Shown: piece by piece, positions 1 through 5,209 of the stretch
Layout of the letters: each line of letters begins with the position of its first letter
How positions within the stretch are numbered: position 1 is the first letter of the stretch
NCBI GenBank assembly: GCA_025980625.1
Contig: JAICXG010000199.1
Coordinates: forward strand, 1-5,209
DNA from: Chthoniobacterales bacterium
GTDB taxonomy: Bacteria > Verrucomicrobiota > Verrucomicrobiia > Chthoniobacterales > UBA10450
Reading direction: 5' to 3'
Length of the DNA stretch: 5,209 bases
Notes under the pieces: generated by a model
Seen by the model: the letters and a program-made list of their open reading frames with translations, nothing else
Database searches by the model: none
Told to the model about the DNA's origin: nothing
Position numbers and translations under genes: made by a program

Positions 1-1343
1 AATTGCCTAACGAGATCGTTGACGAAGCCGTTGACGCTCAAACTCATTGCCTGCGCTTCGCTCAGGCCGCGCTGTTGCATGTAGAAGATCTGCTCGGCGC
101 TCACCTGGCTGACGCTCGCTTCGTGTTGCACCGCGTTACCCGTCCCGCGGACGGTGATCGCAGGATAGGTGTCGGTGCGGCTACTGGCGTTGATGAGGAG
201 GGCGTCGCACTCGGTGTTGTTCTTGCAATGCTTGAGATGCTTCGGGACGTGGACCAATCCGCGGTAAGTGGCGCGGCCGGTACCGATCGAAATGCTCTTG
301 GAGATGATGTTGCTCGTGGTTTCATCCGCCGCGTGAACCATTTTCGCGCCAGTATCCTGATGCTGACCGTCGCCGGCGAGCGCGATCGAGATCACTTCGC
401 CGCGCGCTTTGCGGCCTTTCATGACCACGCCGGGATATTTCATCGTCAGGCGTGAGCCAATGTTGCAGTCGATCCATTTCACCTCGGCGTTTTCGTGGGC
501 GAGGCCGCGCTTGGTCACGAGGTTGAAGACGTTATTCGACCAGTTTTGCACCGTGATGTACTGGATTTTGGCGCCCTTGAGCGCGACCAGCTCCACGACC
601 GCGCTGTGCAATGTGGCGGTGTTGAACTTCGGCGCCGTGCAACCTTCCATGTACGTGACCTCGGACCCTTCGTCGGCGATGATAAGGGTGCGCTCGAATT
701 GGCCGAAATTTTCGGCGTTGATCCGAAAGTAAGCTTGCAGCGGGTGCTTCACTTTTACTCCTGGCGGGACGTAGATGAATGAGCCGCCGCTGAAGACGGC
801 GCTGTTCAGGGCGCTGAATTTGTTGTCGCCGGTCGGAATGACTTTGCCGAACCATTTGCGAAAGATTTCCGGATGATGCTTCAAACCTTCGGCGCTGCCG
901 ACGAAGATCACACCCTGTTCACCGACAGCTTTCTTGATGTTTGAGTAAACCGCTTCGCTGTCGAATTGCGCTTCGACTCCGGCAAGGAATTTGCGTTCCT
1001 GCTCTGGAATGCCGAGCCGCTCGAAGGTGCGCTTCACATCCTCAGGCACCTCTTCCCAATTGCGCTTCGGCTGCACGCCGCCGCTGAGATAATAACGAAT
1101 CTTGTCGAAGTTGATTGCTTCAAGATCCTTACTCGCCCAATGAGTCGGCAACGGCTTGCTCAGGAAGGTGCGCAGCGCGTTGAGGCGAAATTCGCGCACC
1201 CAATCCGGGTCCTGTTTTACATCCGAGATGTAGTGAATGGTTTTGTCGCTCAGGCCGATCCCGGCGTCGTGAGTGTGCGTCTCGGGATAAAAGAAATCCC
1301 CGATGTTGCGTTCGATATCGAGAGTCTTGTTTGCTGTAACCAT
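1..1343 (-). CDS. sufB: SufB, Fe-S cluster assembly scaffold (3' end cut by window edge)
   Basis: Scaffold subunit of the cytoplasmic SufBCD complex, on which iron and sulfide are built into [Fe-S] clusters before transfer to apoproteins. Reading the minus strand from the ATG at 1343 gives 447 residues with no stop before the edge; SufB proteins are usually about 470-480 residues, so only a short C-terminal tail is missing. The N-terminal helical part (about 1-130) is followed by the beta-helix core. Visible family motifs are YVPPGVKV (191-198), EGCTAP (233-238), WSNNVFNLVTKRG (268-280) and NNTECDAL (375-382). Cys379 of the last motif aligns with E. coli Cys405, the key sulfur-accepting residue, and His407-Glu408 align with the conserved His433/Glu434 pair (E. 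coli numbers from memory). The start is fixed by a perfect Shine-Dalgarno sequence 8 bases upstream. The gene follows sufC by 14 bases, so the two are surely cotranscribed and probably translated together. Identification is secure. Confusion with the paralogue SufD is unlikely because the Cys379 motif and overall length are SufB-like. Confidence 0.97.
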   Translation of the reverse strand, partial: MVTANKTLDIERNIGDFFYPETHTHDAGIGLSDKTIHYISDVKQDPDWVREFRLNALRTFLSKPLPTHWASKDLEAINFDKIRYYLSGGVQPKRNWEEVPEDVKRTFERLGIPEQERKFLAGVEAQFDSEAVYSNIKKAVGEQGVIFVGSAEGLKHHPEIFRKWFGKVIPTGDNKFSALNSAVFSGGSFIYVPPGVKVKHPLQAYFRINAENFGQFERTLIIADEGSEVTYMEGCTAPKFNTATLHSAVVELVALKGAKIQYITVQNWSNNVFNLVTKRGLAHENAEVKWIDCNIGSRLTMKYPGVVMKGRKARGEVISIALAGDGQHQDTGAKMVHAADETTSNIISKSISIGTGRATYRGLVHVPKHLKHCKNNTECDALLINASSRTDTYPAITVRGTGNAVQHEASVSQVSAEQIFYMQQRGLSEAQAMSLSVNGFVNDLVRQ

Positions 1344-1357
1344 CTTCTTCTCCTCCT
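1344..1357 (-). promoter_or_regulatory. Strong ribosome binding site of sufB in the sufC-sufB gap
   Basis: The entire 14-base gap between the sufC stop codon (TAG, 1360-1358) and the sufB ATG reads AGGAGGAGAAGAAG on the minus strand. AGGAGG (1357-1352) is a perfect anti-16S match, placed 8 bases before the ATG. It fixes the sufB start and suggests efficient translation of the scaffold relative to the ATPase. It is the only canonical Shine-Dalgarno sequence near any start in this window. Confidence 0.9.
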
Positions 1358-2122
1358 CTAAGTGAGCGCGGGTTCCGCAGCCTCCTCTTTCACCCAGTCG
1401 TAGCCTTTTTCCTCAAGTTGGAGGGCGAGATCCTTGTCCCCGCTCAATTCAATCCGGCCACGCACCATCACATGCACCTGGTCGGGCACGATATAGTTCA
1501 AAAGGCGCTGATAATGGGTGATCAAAAGAATCCCGCGATCCGGACCACGCAGCGTGTTCACTCCGTGAGCAACGATCTTCAATGCATCGATATCGAGGCC
1601 GCTGTCGGTCTCGTCCAAAATCGCGTAGCTCGGGTCGAGCATCGCCATTTGCAAAATCTCGCACCGTTTCTTCTCGCCGCCCGAGAAGCCCTCGTTGACA
1701 GAGCGTGAGGTGAAGGCACGCGGAATCTCAAGCGCGTCCATTTTCTCGTAAAGCTTCGCGTAGTAGTCGGTCGCCTCCAGCTCTTCCCCCTGCGGCAGCC
1801 GCGCCTGGATCGCAGCGCGGAGGAAATTGGCGATCGTGACGCCGGGAATCTCGCTCGGGTATTGGAATGCCATGAAAAGGCCTCTGCGCGCACGCTCGTC
1901 CGGCTCGAGCTCGAGCAGGTTCTCGCCATCGATTGTGACCGAGCCGGAGGTCACGATGTAATCGGGATGTCCGGCCAGCACCTTGGCGAGCGTGCTTTTG
2001 CCGGAGCCATTCGGGCCCATGATGGCGTGCACTTCGCCCTTCGGAACAGCAAGGCTCAACCCGCGTATGATCTCCTGCTCCCCGATCGCGACGTGTAAAT
2101 CTTCTATCACCAACTCATCCAT
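1358..2122 (-). CDS. sufC: SufC, Fe-S cluster assembly ABC-type ATPase
   Basis: Soluble ABC-type ATPase of the SUF system. It binds SufB and SufD in the cytoplasm, and ATP-driven dimerisation is thought to remodel the scaffold during cluster assembly. The protein has 254 residues, the usual family length, and is a single nucleotide-binding domain. Visible motifs are Walker A GPNGSGKST (36-44), Q-loop AFQYP with Gln87, the SufC-type signature FSGGEKKR (146-153), Walker B YAILDE with Glu171 followed by TDSGLDIDALK, and the H-loop ITHYQR with His203. EIPGV (91-95) and the EEKGYDW tail are typical of SufC rather than transporter ATPases. The frame stays open 85 codons upstream, but that part runs antisense into the nucleotidyltransferase gene and has no SufC similarity. 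ATG 2122 was chosen because MDELVIEDLH matches the normal SufC N-terminus. No good Shine-Dalgarno lies just before it (GGAG is about 19 bases away). It is the first gene of the minus-strand operon, ahead of sufB. Confidence 0.96.
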   Translation of the reverse strand: MDELVIEDLHVAIGEQEIIRGLSLAVPKGEVHAIMGPNGSGKSTLAKVLAGHPDYIVTSGSVTIDGENLLELEPDERARRGLFMAFQYPSEIPGVTIANFLRAAIQARLPQGEELEATDYYAKLYEKMDALEIPRAFTSRSVNEGFSGGEKKRCEILQMAMLDPSYAILDETDSGLDIDALKIVAHGVNTLRGPDRGILLITHYQRLLNYIVPDQVHVMVRGRIELSGDKDLALQLEEKGYDWVKEEAAEPALT

Positions 2123-2198
2123 AAGTTCGGACGGCAAGATACTCCGGATTCGTCCTTTTTGCGAACGCGATCGAGCCGCTGTTAAGTGCACCTCCAAC
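2123..2198. promoter_or_regulatory. Divergent control region between sufC and the nucleotidyltransferase
   Basis: These 76 bases separate the start of sufC (minus) from that of the sugar nucleotidyltransferase (plus) and must hold both promoters unless these overlap the genes. On the plus strand a weak sigma70-like pair is TTGCGA (2159-2164), 17 bases, TTAAGT (2182-2187). On the minus strand TTCGCA, 18 bases, TATCTT can be read. Both are poor matches and would place transcription starts within about 10 bases of the start codons, giving nearly leaderless messages. No clear SufR or IscR operator was recognised. The exact promoter elements are guesses; the divergent arrangement is not. Confidence 0.35.
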
Positions 2199-2921
2199 AT
2201 GAGCGAAACGACCGCCAACATCTGCGCGTTCGTCCTCTGCGGCGGGCTCGGAACACGGCTCCGATCGGTATTGAGCGATCGCCCGAAATCGATGGCGCCG
2301 GTCGCTGACAGGCCTTTTCTCGAGCTAATCCTGCGGCAGTTGCATGAGCAGGGAATTCGCAAGGTGATCCTGGGCACGGGTTATCGCGCGGAGCAGATTG
2401 AGCAATACTTCCAGAGTGGTGCTGATCTCGGGCTCAGCATCGAGTATTCGCGAGAAGACGAACCGCTCGGGACCGGAGGCGCGGTCAAGCTGGCCGAAAA
2501 ATTCCTGAGCGATCCGGTCGTGGTGGTGAACGGCGACAGCTATGTAGAATGGAGCTTGAGCGAAGCCCGGGCGCTCCAGGTAGAGCGCAACGCGGAGCTC
2601 GTGATAATCTTGCAAGCCGTCTCCGATGTGAGCCGCTACGGAAGTGTCACAATCGATGACGAAAACAGGATAACGGAATTTGTCGAGAAGCGAGCTCGTA
2701 CCGGCTCCGGCCTGATTAACGCCGGGGTCTACCTCCTGCAAAAAGAGATCGTCGCGCAACTCCCGGCGGACAGGGCGATCTCGCTCGAGCGCGAGGTTTT
2801 TCCGCGGCTGCTGGGCCGACCCATTTATGGAATGGTATCGCGCGGGATCTTCATCGACATCGGCATTCCCGAAGATTTGGCACGTGCGCAGACGCTGCTT
2901 GCGCCGCGGCCCCAAACGTAA
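2199..2921 (+). CDS. hddC: Sugar-1-phosphate nucleotidyltransferase, HddC-like (heptose-1-phosphate guanylyltransferase type)
   Basis: Cytoplasmic nucleotidyltransferase that joins a sugar 1-phosphate to a nucleoside triphosphate with release of pyrophosphate. The closest recalled relatives are HddC enzymes, which make GDP-D-glycero-alpha-D-manno-heptose for S-layer glycans, capsules or other surface polysaccharides. The 240-residue protein is a single Rossmann-like domain of normal length, without the C-terminal left-handed beta-helix of larger relatives. Visible motifs are the nucleotide-binding loop CGGLGTRL (14-21), RPKSMAP with Lys30, EPLGTGGA (89-95 region), metal-binding NGDS with Asp113, RYGSV (147-151), FVEK (161-164), GLINAGVYL (171-179), SLEREVFPRL (195-204) and FIDIGIPED (218-226). 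The last two are characteristic of the HddC group. ATG 2199 sits 10 codons before the first beta strand; an in-frame extension further upstream is antisense to sufC and was rejected. No Shine-Dalgarno precedes it. No heptose partner gene (GmhA, HddA kinase, GmhB) is in the window, so the substrate is inferred; mannose-1-phosphate or another hexose phosphate remains possible. Confidence 0.8.
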   Translation: MSETTANICAFVLCGGLGTRLRSVLSDRPKSMAPVADRPFLELILRQLHEQGIRKVILGTGYRAEQIEQYFQSGADLGLSIEYSREDEPLGTGGAVKLAEKFLSDPVVVVNGDSYVEWSLSEARALQVERNAELVIILQAVSDVSRYGSVTIDDENRITEFVEKRARTGSGLINAGVYLLQKEIVAQLPADRAISLEREVFPRLLGRPIYGMVSRGIFIDIGIPEDLARAQTLLAPRPQT

Positions 2922-2927
2922 CCTCTG

Positions 2928-4517
2928 TCACTTACCAGGAGTCAGTTCACTTTGGAGCCGGCGGCGATCGATCTTGCCATTGTCGGTTCGCGGGAGCGAA
3001 TCTCTGAATTGAATCTTCTCCGGCACCATGTAGGCCGGAAGCTTTTCAGCGCAATGCTGCTTCAATCTCGCGACCTCGAGCGATTTACTGTCCGCAAGGG
3101 TCACGACTGCATGGATGGTGTTGCCAATTGCTTCATCGGGAACGGGAACAGCCACCGCTTCGTCCACCGCCGGGTGCGAGACTATGACCGCCTCGATTTC
3201 GCCCAATTCCACCCGATAGCCGCGGGTTTTGATCATGTGATCCTTCCGGCCGACGAAAAGATAGTTGCCTTTCTCGTCGATCGTGACCCAATCGCCGGTG
3301 CAGTAGAGTTTTTCCTCCCGACCGGCGGCGAATGGATGCGACATGAATGACGCGGCAGTGGCTTCTGGTCGCCCGTAGTAGCCTTGCATCACGGTAGACC
3401 CGCGGGCGTAGAGCAGACCTTCTTCGCCTGGACCGAGAACGCGCTCGCCTTTCGTGTTGATCGGGATCAGATCGGTATTCGCGCAAGCTTTCCCGATCGG
3501 AATGGGCGCCATCTCTTCCGGCGCGAGTGGCGCGTCGACCTCATACCAGGCACAGACGTTCGTCTCGGTCGGCCCGTAGAGATTCGCATAGCGTTTGCCG
3601 GGCAGTTTTTCCATCAGCGCGCGCAAATGTTTGGTTGGAAAGACTTCGCCGGCGAAAAGAACCCAGCGCAGCGAGGAGAGATCGCGTTCCTCCAATCTGC
3701 CGCGCTGATGGAGCAGCGTCAGCACCATCGGCACCGAATACCAGATCGTGATCTTCTGATCTTGAATGAACTGGGAAAGCTGCAGTGGGAAGACCGACAG
3801 GCCCTCCGGGACAAGCGAGAGCGCCGCGCCCGCCTTTGCCGCGACGAAAATGTCGAAAACTGAGAGGTCGAAGTTGAACGGCGCATGTTGCGAAAGACGA
3901 TCCCGCGCGGTGACGGCGAAAGTCTCGCAGGCCCAGTTCACAAAGGTAAGCGCGTTCAGATGCGAGAGCATTACTCCTTTCGGCACCCCGGTAGAGCCGG
4001 AGGTAAAGAGAATGTAGGCGAGATCGTGATCGATCGCGGGGACGCGTGGCTCATTGGCTGACTGTTGCGGCAAATGTTCGGTAAACGTAAAGACGGAGAC
4101 CGGCAGCGATCTGCTCGGCGCTTCGTCGACGAACAGGAGGGCGTTCATCGGGCAATCGCTGTGAAAAGATTCGTCCAGCTTCTGATAGAGAACGTTGCTT
4201 GTGATCAACGCACGAAAAGAGCATTGGCGCCCAATCTCCTGTAACCGCATCCCAGGAGCGTTGGCATCAACCGGGACGTAACAGGCGCCGCTTTTCATGA
4301 CCCCGAAAATCGCCGCAATCGCCTCCGGCGACTTGTGGAGGTAAAGGCCAACGCGATCGCCGCGGGCGATCCCGTTTGCAATCAAGAGATGCGCAATCTG
4401 ATTGCTGAGGTGATCAAGCTCGCGGTAGGTGATCGCTCGGTCGAGCAGACGAACCGCCTCCGCTTCCGGTGCTCGCCGGCCGGTTTCGGTCAACAGTTGA
4501 TGCAGGAGATACGCCAT
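2928..4517 (-). CDS. Free-standing amino acid adenylation enzyme, probable prolyl-carrier-protein ligase (PltF/RedM type)
   Basis: ANL-superfamily adenylation enzyme that activates an amino acid as its aminoacyl-AMP and loads it onto the phosphopantetheine arm of a carrier protein. The 529 residues hold one complete NRPS-type A domain: A3 loop FTSGSTGVPKG (171-181), A4 FDLS (216-219), A5 NLYGPTET (312-319), A7 YCTGDW (405-410), A8 GRKDHMIKTRGYRVELGEIE (423-442) and A10 with catalytic Lys515 in NGKID. The protein ends 14 residues after that lysine, so it has no carrier or condensation domain and must serve a separate carrier protein. Aligning to GrsA by eye gives pocket residues D217, L218, F221, Y260, L287, A289, L313, V321, C322 and K515. 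This D-L-F-Y-L-A-L-V-C-K code is close to that recalled for proline-activating PltF/RedM enzymes. ATG 4517 was preferred over ATG 4583 because the family begins near here; no Shine-Dalgarno is evident. It diverges from a halogenase-like gene, which supports a halopyrrole pathway. Adenylation function is near certain; proline specificity is an inference. Confidence 0.9.
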   Translation of the reverse strand: MAYLLHQLLTETGRRAPEAEAVRLLDRAITYRELDHLSNQIAHLLIANGIARGDRVGLYLHKSPEAIAAIFGVMKSGACYVPVDANAPGMRLQEIGRQCSFRALITSNVLYQKLDESFHSDCPMNALLFVDEAPSRSLPVSVFTFTEHLPQQSANEPRVPAIDHDLAYILFTSGSTGVPKGVMLSHLNALTFVNWACETFAVTARDRLSQHAPFNFDLSVFDIFVAAKAGAALSLVPEGLSVFPLQLSQFIQDQKITIWYSVPMVLTLLHQRGRLEERDLSSLRWVLFAGEVFPTKHLRALMEKLPGKRYANLYGPTETNVCAWYEVDAPLAPEEMAPIPIGKACANTDLIPINTKGERVLGPGEEGLLYARGSTVMQGYYGRPEATAASFMSHPFAAGREEKLYCTGDWVTIDEKGNYLFVGRKDHMIKTRGYRVELGEIEAVIVSHPAVDEAVAVPVPDEAIGNTIHAVVTLADSKSLEVARLKQHCAEKLPAYMVPEKIQFRDSLPRTDNGKIDRRRLQSELTPGK

Positions 4518-4627
4518 GATCTTTGGAAATGAGAAGTCGGAGCGCGCGGACTGTCTTGCGATCGCAACGCACCGTCCCAACACTCCGCAACCCTCCGCCG
4601 CGCCGTTCGCGCTTTGGTTTCGCCCGT

Positions 4628-4654
4628 TTTATCGCAAATCCCGCGCCTGGTCAA
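4628..4654 (-). promoter_or_regulatory. Candidate sigma70-like promoter for the adenylation gene
   Basis: On the minus strand TTGACC (4654-4649) is followed after 15 bases by GATAAA (4633-4628). The -35 box matches the consensus at 5 of 6 positions and the -10 box at 4 of 6. The spacer is shorter than the preferred 17, which lowers confidence. It would start a transcript near 4620 with a leader of about 100 bases before the adenylation gene. Confidence 0.3.
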
Positions 4655-4691
4655 TGAATGATCGAGCGCGGCAAGCTCGCGACGGAAGTGG

Positions 4692-4721
4692 TTGACGAAT
4701 GACATCTGGTTAACATAGGAT
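4692..4721 (+). promoter_or_regulatory. Candidate sigma70-like promoter for the halogenase-like gene
   Basis: TTGACG (4692-4697) and TAGGAT (4716-4721) are separated by 18 bases. The -35 box matches the consensus at 5 of 6 positions. The -10 box matches at 4 of 6, including the important TA at its start and the final T. Transcription would begin near 4728, leaving a leader of roughly 75 bases before ATG 4805. This is the best promoter-like pair in the window, though it was found by eye and a match of this quality can arise by chance. Confidence 0.4.
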
Positions 4722-4754
4722 AAGAGCGTCATCATCACAGCGCGGCGCGCCCTG

Positions 4755-4778
4755 CCGGTGGGTCCGGTCAGCCACTGG
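4755..4778 (+). other. Possible hairpin in the leader of the halogenase-like gene
   Basis: CCGGTGG (4755-4761) can pair with CCACTGG (4772-4778), with one G-U pair and a 10-base loop. It ends 26 bases before the ATG and is followed by a pyrimidine-rich stretch broken by other bases, so it is not a clean intrinsic terminator. It could affect translation start or act as a weak attenuator. A 7-pair stem in GC-rich DNA is only weakly above chance. Confidence 0.2.
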
Positions 4779-4804
4779 GCCCGTTTCTCGCTTTTCAATT
4801 TTTC

Positions 4805-5209
4805 ATGAAAAAACATCAGGTCATCATCATCGGCGGCGGTCCCGGCGGGGCAGCCACCGCGCTTTATCTCATTCAACAGGGCATCAAGCCGATTATTGTT
4901 GAGCGCCAGTCTTTTCCTCGTTTTCACATCGGTGAATCGCTCAGTGGCGAATGCGGAAACTCAGTTCGCAAACTCCAGTTGCAGACGGAGTTGGTCGCAC
5001 AGAATTACCCGATCAAGCATGGGGTGAACGTTTACAACCCTCATGGAACTTCCTTCTGGGTGGAAGTAAAACAACGCTGTCCGGAAACCGACGCTCTGAT
5101 CCCGAATTCGACCTGGTCGGTTCTCCGCAGCAGCTTCGATCAGATACTTTTCGATGCCGCGATCGCGCGCGGGGCCCAGCTCATGCAGTGCGAGGCGGTC
5201 TCCGCCCTC
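4805..5209 (+). CDS. FAD-dependent oxidoreductase, flavin-dependent halogenase-like (5' part only)
   Basis: The first 135 residues of a flavoprotein; the frame is open to the right edge. The N-terminus VIIIGGGPGGAATALYL (6-22) is a dinucleotide-binding beta-alpha-beta fold with GGGPGG at 10-15, and Glu33 ends the second strand where it would bind the FAD ribose. FPRFHIGESL (37-46) is the conserved segment after it in flavin-dependent halogenases and related monooxygenases, and TWSVLRSSFDQILFDAAIARGA (103-124 region) matches their conserved WxxxRxxFD helix. Halogenases of this family use FADH2 and oxygen to make hypohalous acid, which travels to a substrate that is often bound to a carrier protein. 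The diagnostic WxWxIP motif and catalytic lysine would lie beyond the window, so an aromatic hydroxylase or geranylgeranyl-reductase-like enzyme cannot be excluded. ATG 4805 directly precedes the first beta strand. The gene diverges from a prolyl-type adenylation enzyme, a combination that supports the halogenase reading. Base composition looks somewhat lower in GC (roughly 51% over 300 bases counted by hand) than the adenylation gene. Confidence 0.8.
   Translation, partial: MKKHQVIIIGGGPGGAATALYLIQQGIKPIIVERQSFPRFHIGESLSGECGNSVRKLQLQTELVAQNYPIKHGVNVYNPHGTSFWVEVKQRCPETDALIPNSTWSVLRSSFDQILFDAAIARGAQLMQCEAVSAL

Larger units (their letters stand above)
4518..4804. promoter_or_regulatory. 287-base divergent control region between adenylation and halogenase-like genes
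   Basis: No convincing gene lies in this stretch; reading frames crossing it on the minus strand overlap the halogenase start and resemble nothing known. Its position between two divergent starts implies at least two promoters, and one candidate for each strand is listed separately. Between the two candidate -35 boxes is a small dyad, CGAGC-7-GCTCG (4663-4679), which would suit an operator shared by both promoters but is short enough to occur by chance. The last 30 bases before the halogenase ATG are T-rich and lack a Shine-Dalgarno sequence. Confidence 0.6.

Noticed and set aside
3..455. A 150-codon plus-strand open frame at the left edge
   Set aside because: It is antisense to the well-conserved sufB coding sequence and its translation resembles no family.
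966..1361. A 131-codon plus-strand open frame opposite the sufB N-terminal half
   Set aside because: SufB is clearly encoded on the other strand; this frame shows no motif or start signal.
1983..2198. A 72-codon upstream extension of the nucleotidyltransferase
   Set aside because: It lies antisense to sufC and has no nucleotidyltransferase similarity; the family N-terminus begins just after ATG 2199.
2123..2377. An 85-codon N-terminal extension of SufC that would start at 2377
   Set aside because: It has no SufC similarity, runs antisense through the start of the nucleotidyltransferase, and would make SufC far longer than its family.
2325..2915. A 196-codon minus-strand open frame opposite the nucleotidyltransferase
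   Set aside because: The plus-strand frame carries all the family motifs; this one has no recognisable domain and is an antisense shadow in GC-rich DNA.
4518..4583. An alternative start at 4583 adding 22 residues to the adenylation enzyme
   Set aside because: The extra residues do not resemble the family N-terminus, and MAYLLHQLL from 4517 does; not fully excluded because neither start has a good ribosome site.
4490..4927. A 145-codon minus-strand open frame spanning the divergent intergenic region
   Set aside because: It overlaps the halogenase-like start antisense and the 5' end of the adenylation gene in another frame, and its low-complexity Arg-rich translation looks non-coding.

Overview
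The window is GC-rich bacterial DNA with densely packed genes on both strands. It holds five protein-coding genes, two of them cut by the window edges. No tRNA, rRNA, CRISPR array, insertion sequence or long repeat was seen. The SUF genes, the heptose-type sugar nucleotidyltransferase and the natural-product genes suggest a free-living, probably Gram-negative, perhaps soil-type bacterium. A Verrucomicrobiota or Acidobacteriota source is a guess from general sequence flavour; nothing here is diagnostic.

Left third (1-2122, minus strand): a sufC-sufB operon for iron-sulfur cluster assembly. sufC (ATPase) is the first gene. sufB (scaffold) follows after 14 bases that carry an ideal Shine-Dalgarno sequence, and it runs off the left edge lacking only its last few tens of residues. 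The rest of the operon (sufD, sufS and others) probably lies outside.

Middle (2199-2921, plus strand): a single sugar-1-phosphate nucleotidyltransferase most like HddC (D-glycero-D-manno-heptose 1-phosphate guanylyltransferase). It diverges from sufC over 76 bases and converges on the next gene with a 6-base gap.

Right half: a 529-residue free-standing amino acid adenylation enzyme (2928-4517, minus strand) and, diverging from it across a 287-base control region, the first 135 residues of an FAD-dependent oxidoreductase resembling flavin-dependent halogenases (4805 onward). Aligning the adenylation enzyme by eye to GrsA gives the pocket code D-L-F-Y-L-A-L-V-C-K. From memory this is one residue from the code of prolyl ligases that load proline onto a separate carrier protein in pyrrole biosynthesis (PltF/RedM type). 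A free-standing prolyl-type ligase beside a halogenase-like flavoenzyme is the core logic of pyoluteorin-type halopyrrole formation, so the right edge is probably the start of a small specialised-metabolite cluster. This is the most interesting part of the window. The missing carrier protein, prolyl-carrier dehydrogenase and rest of the halogenase should lie to the right if the idea is correct.
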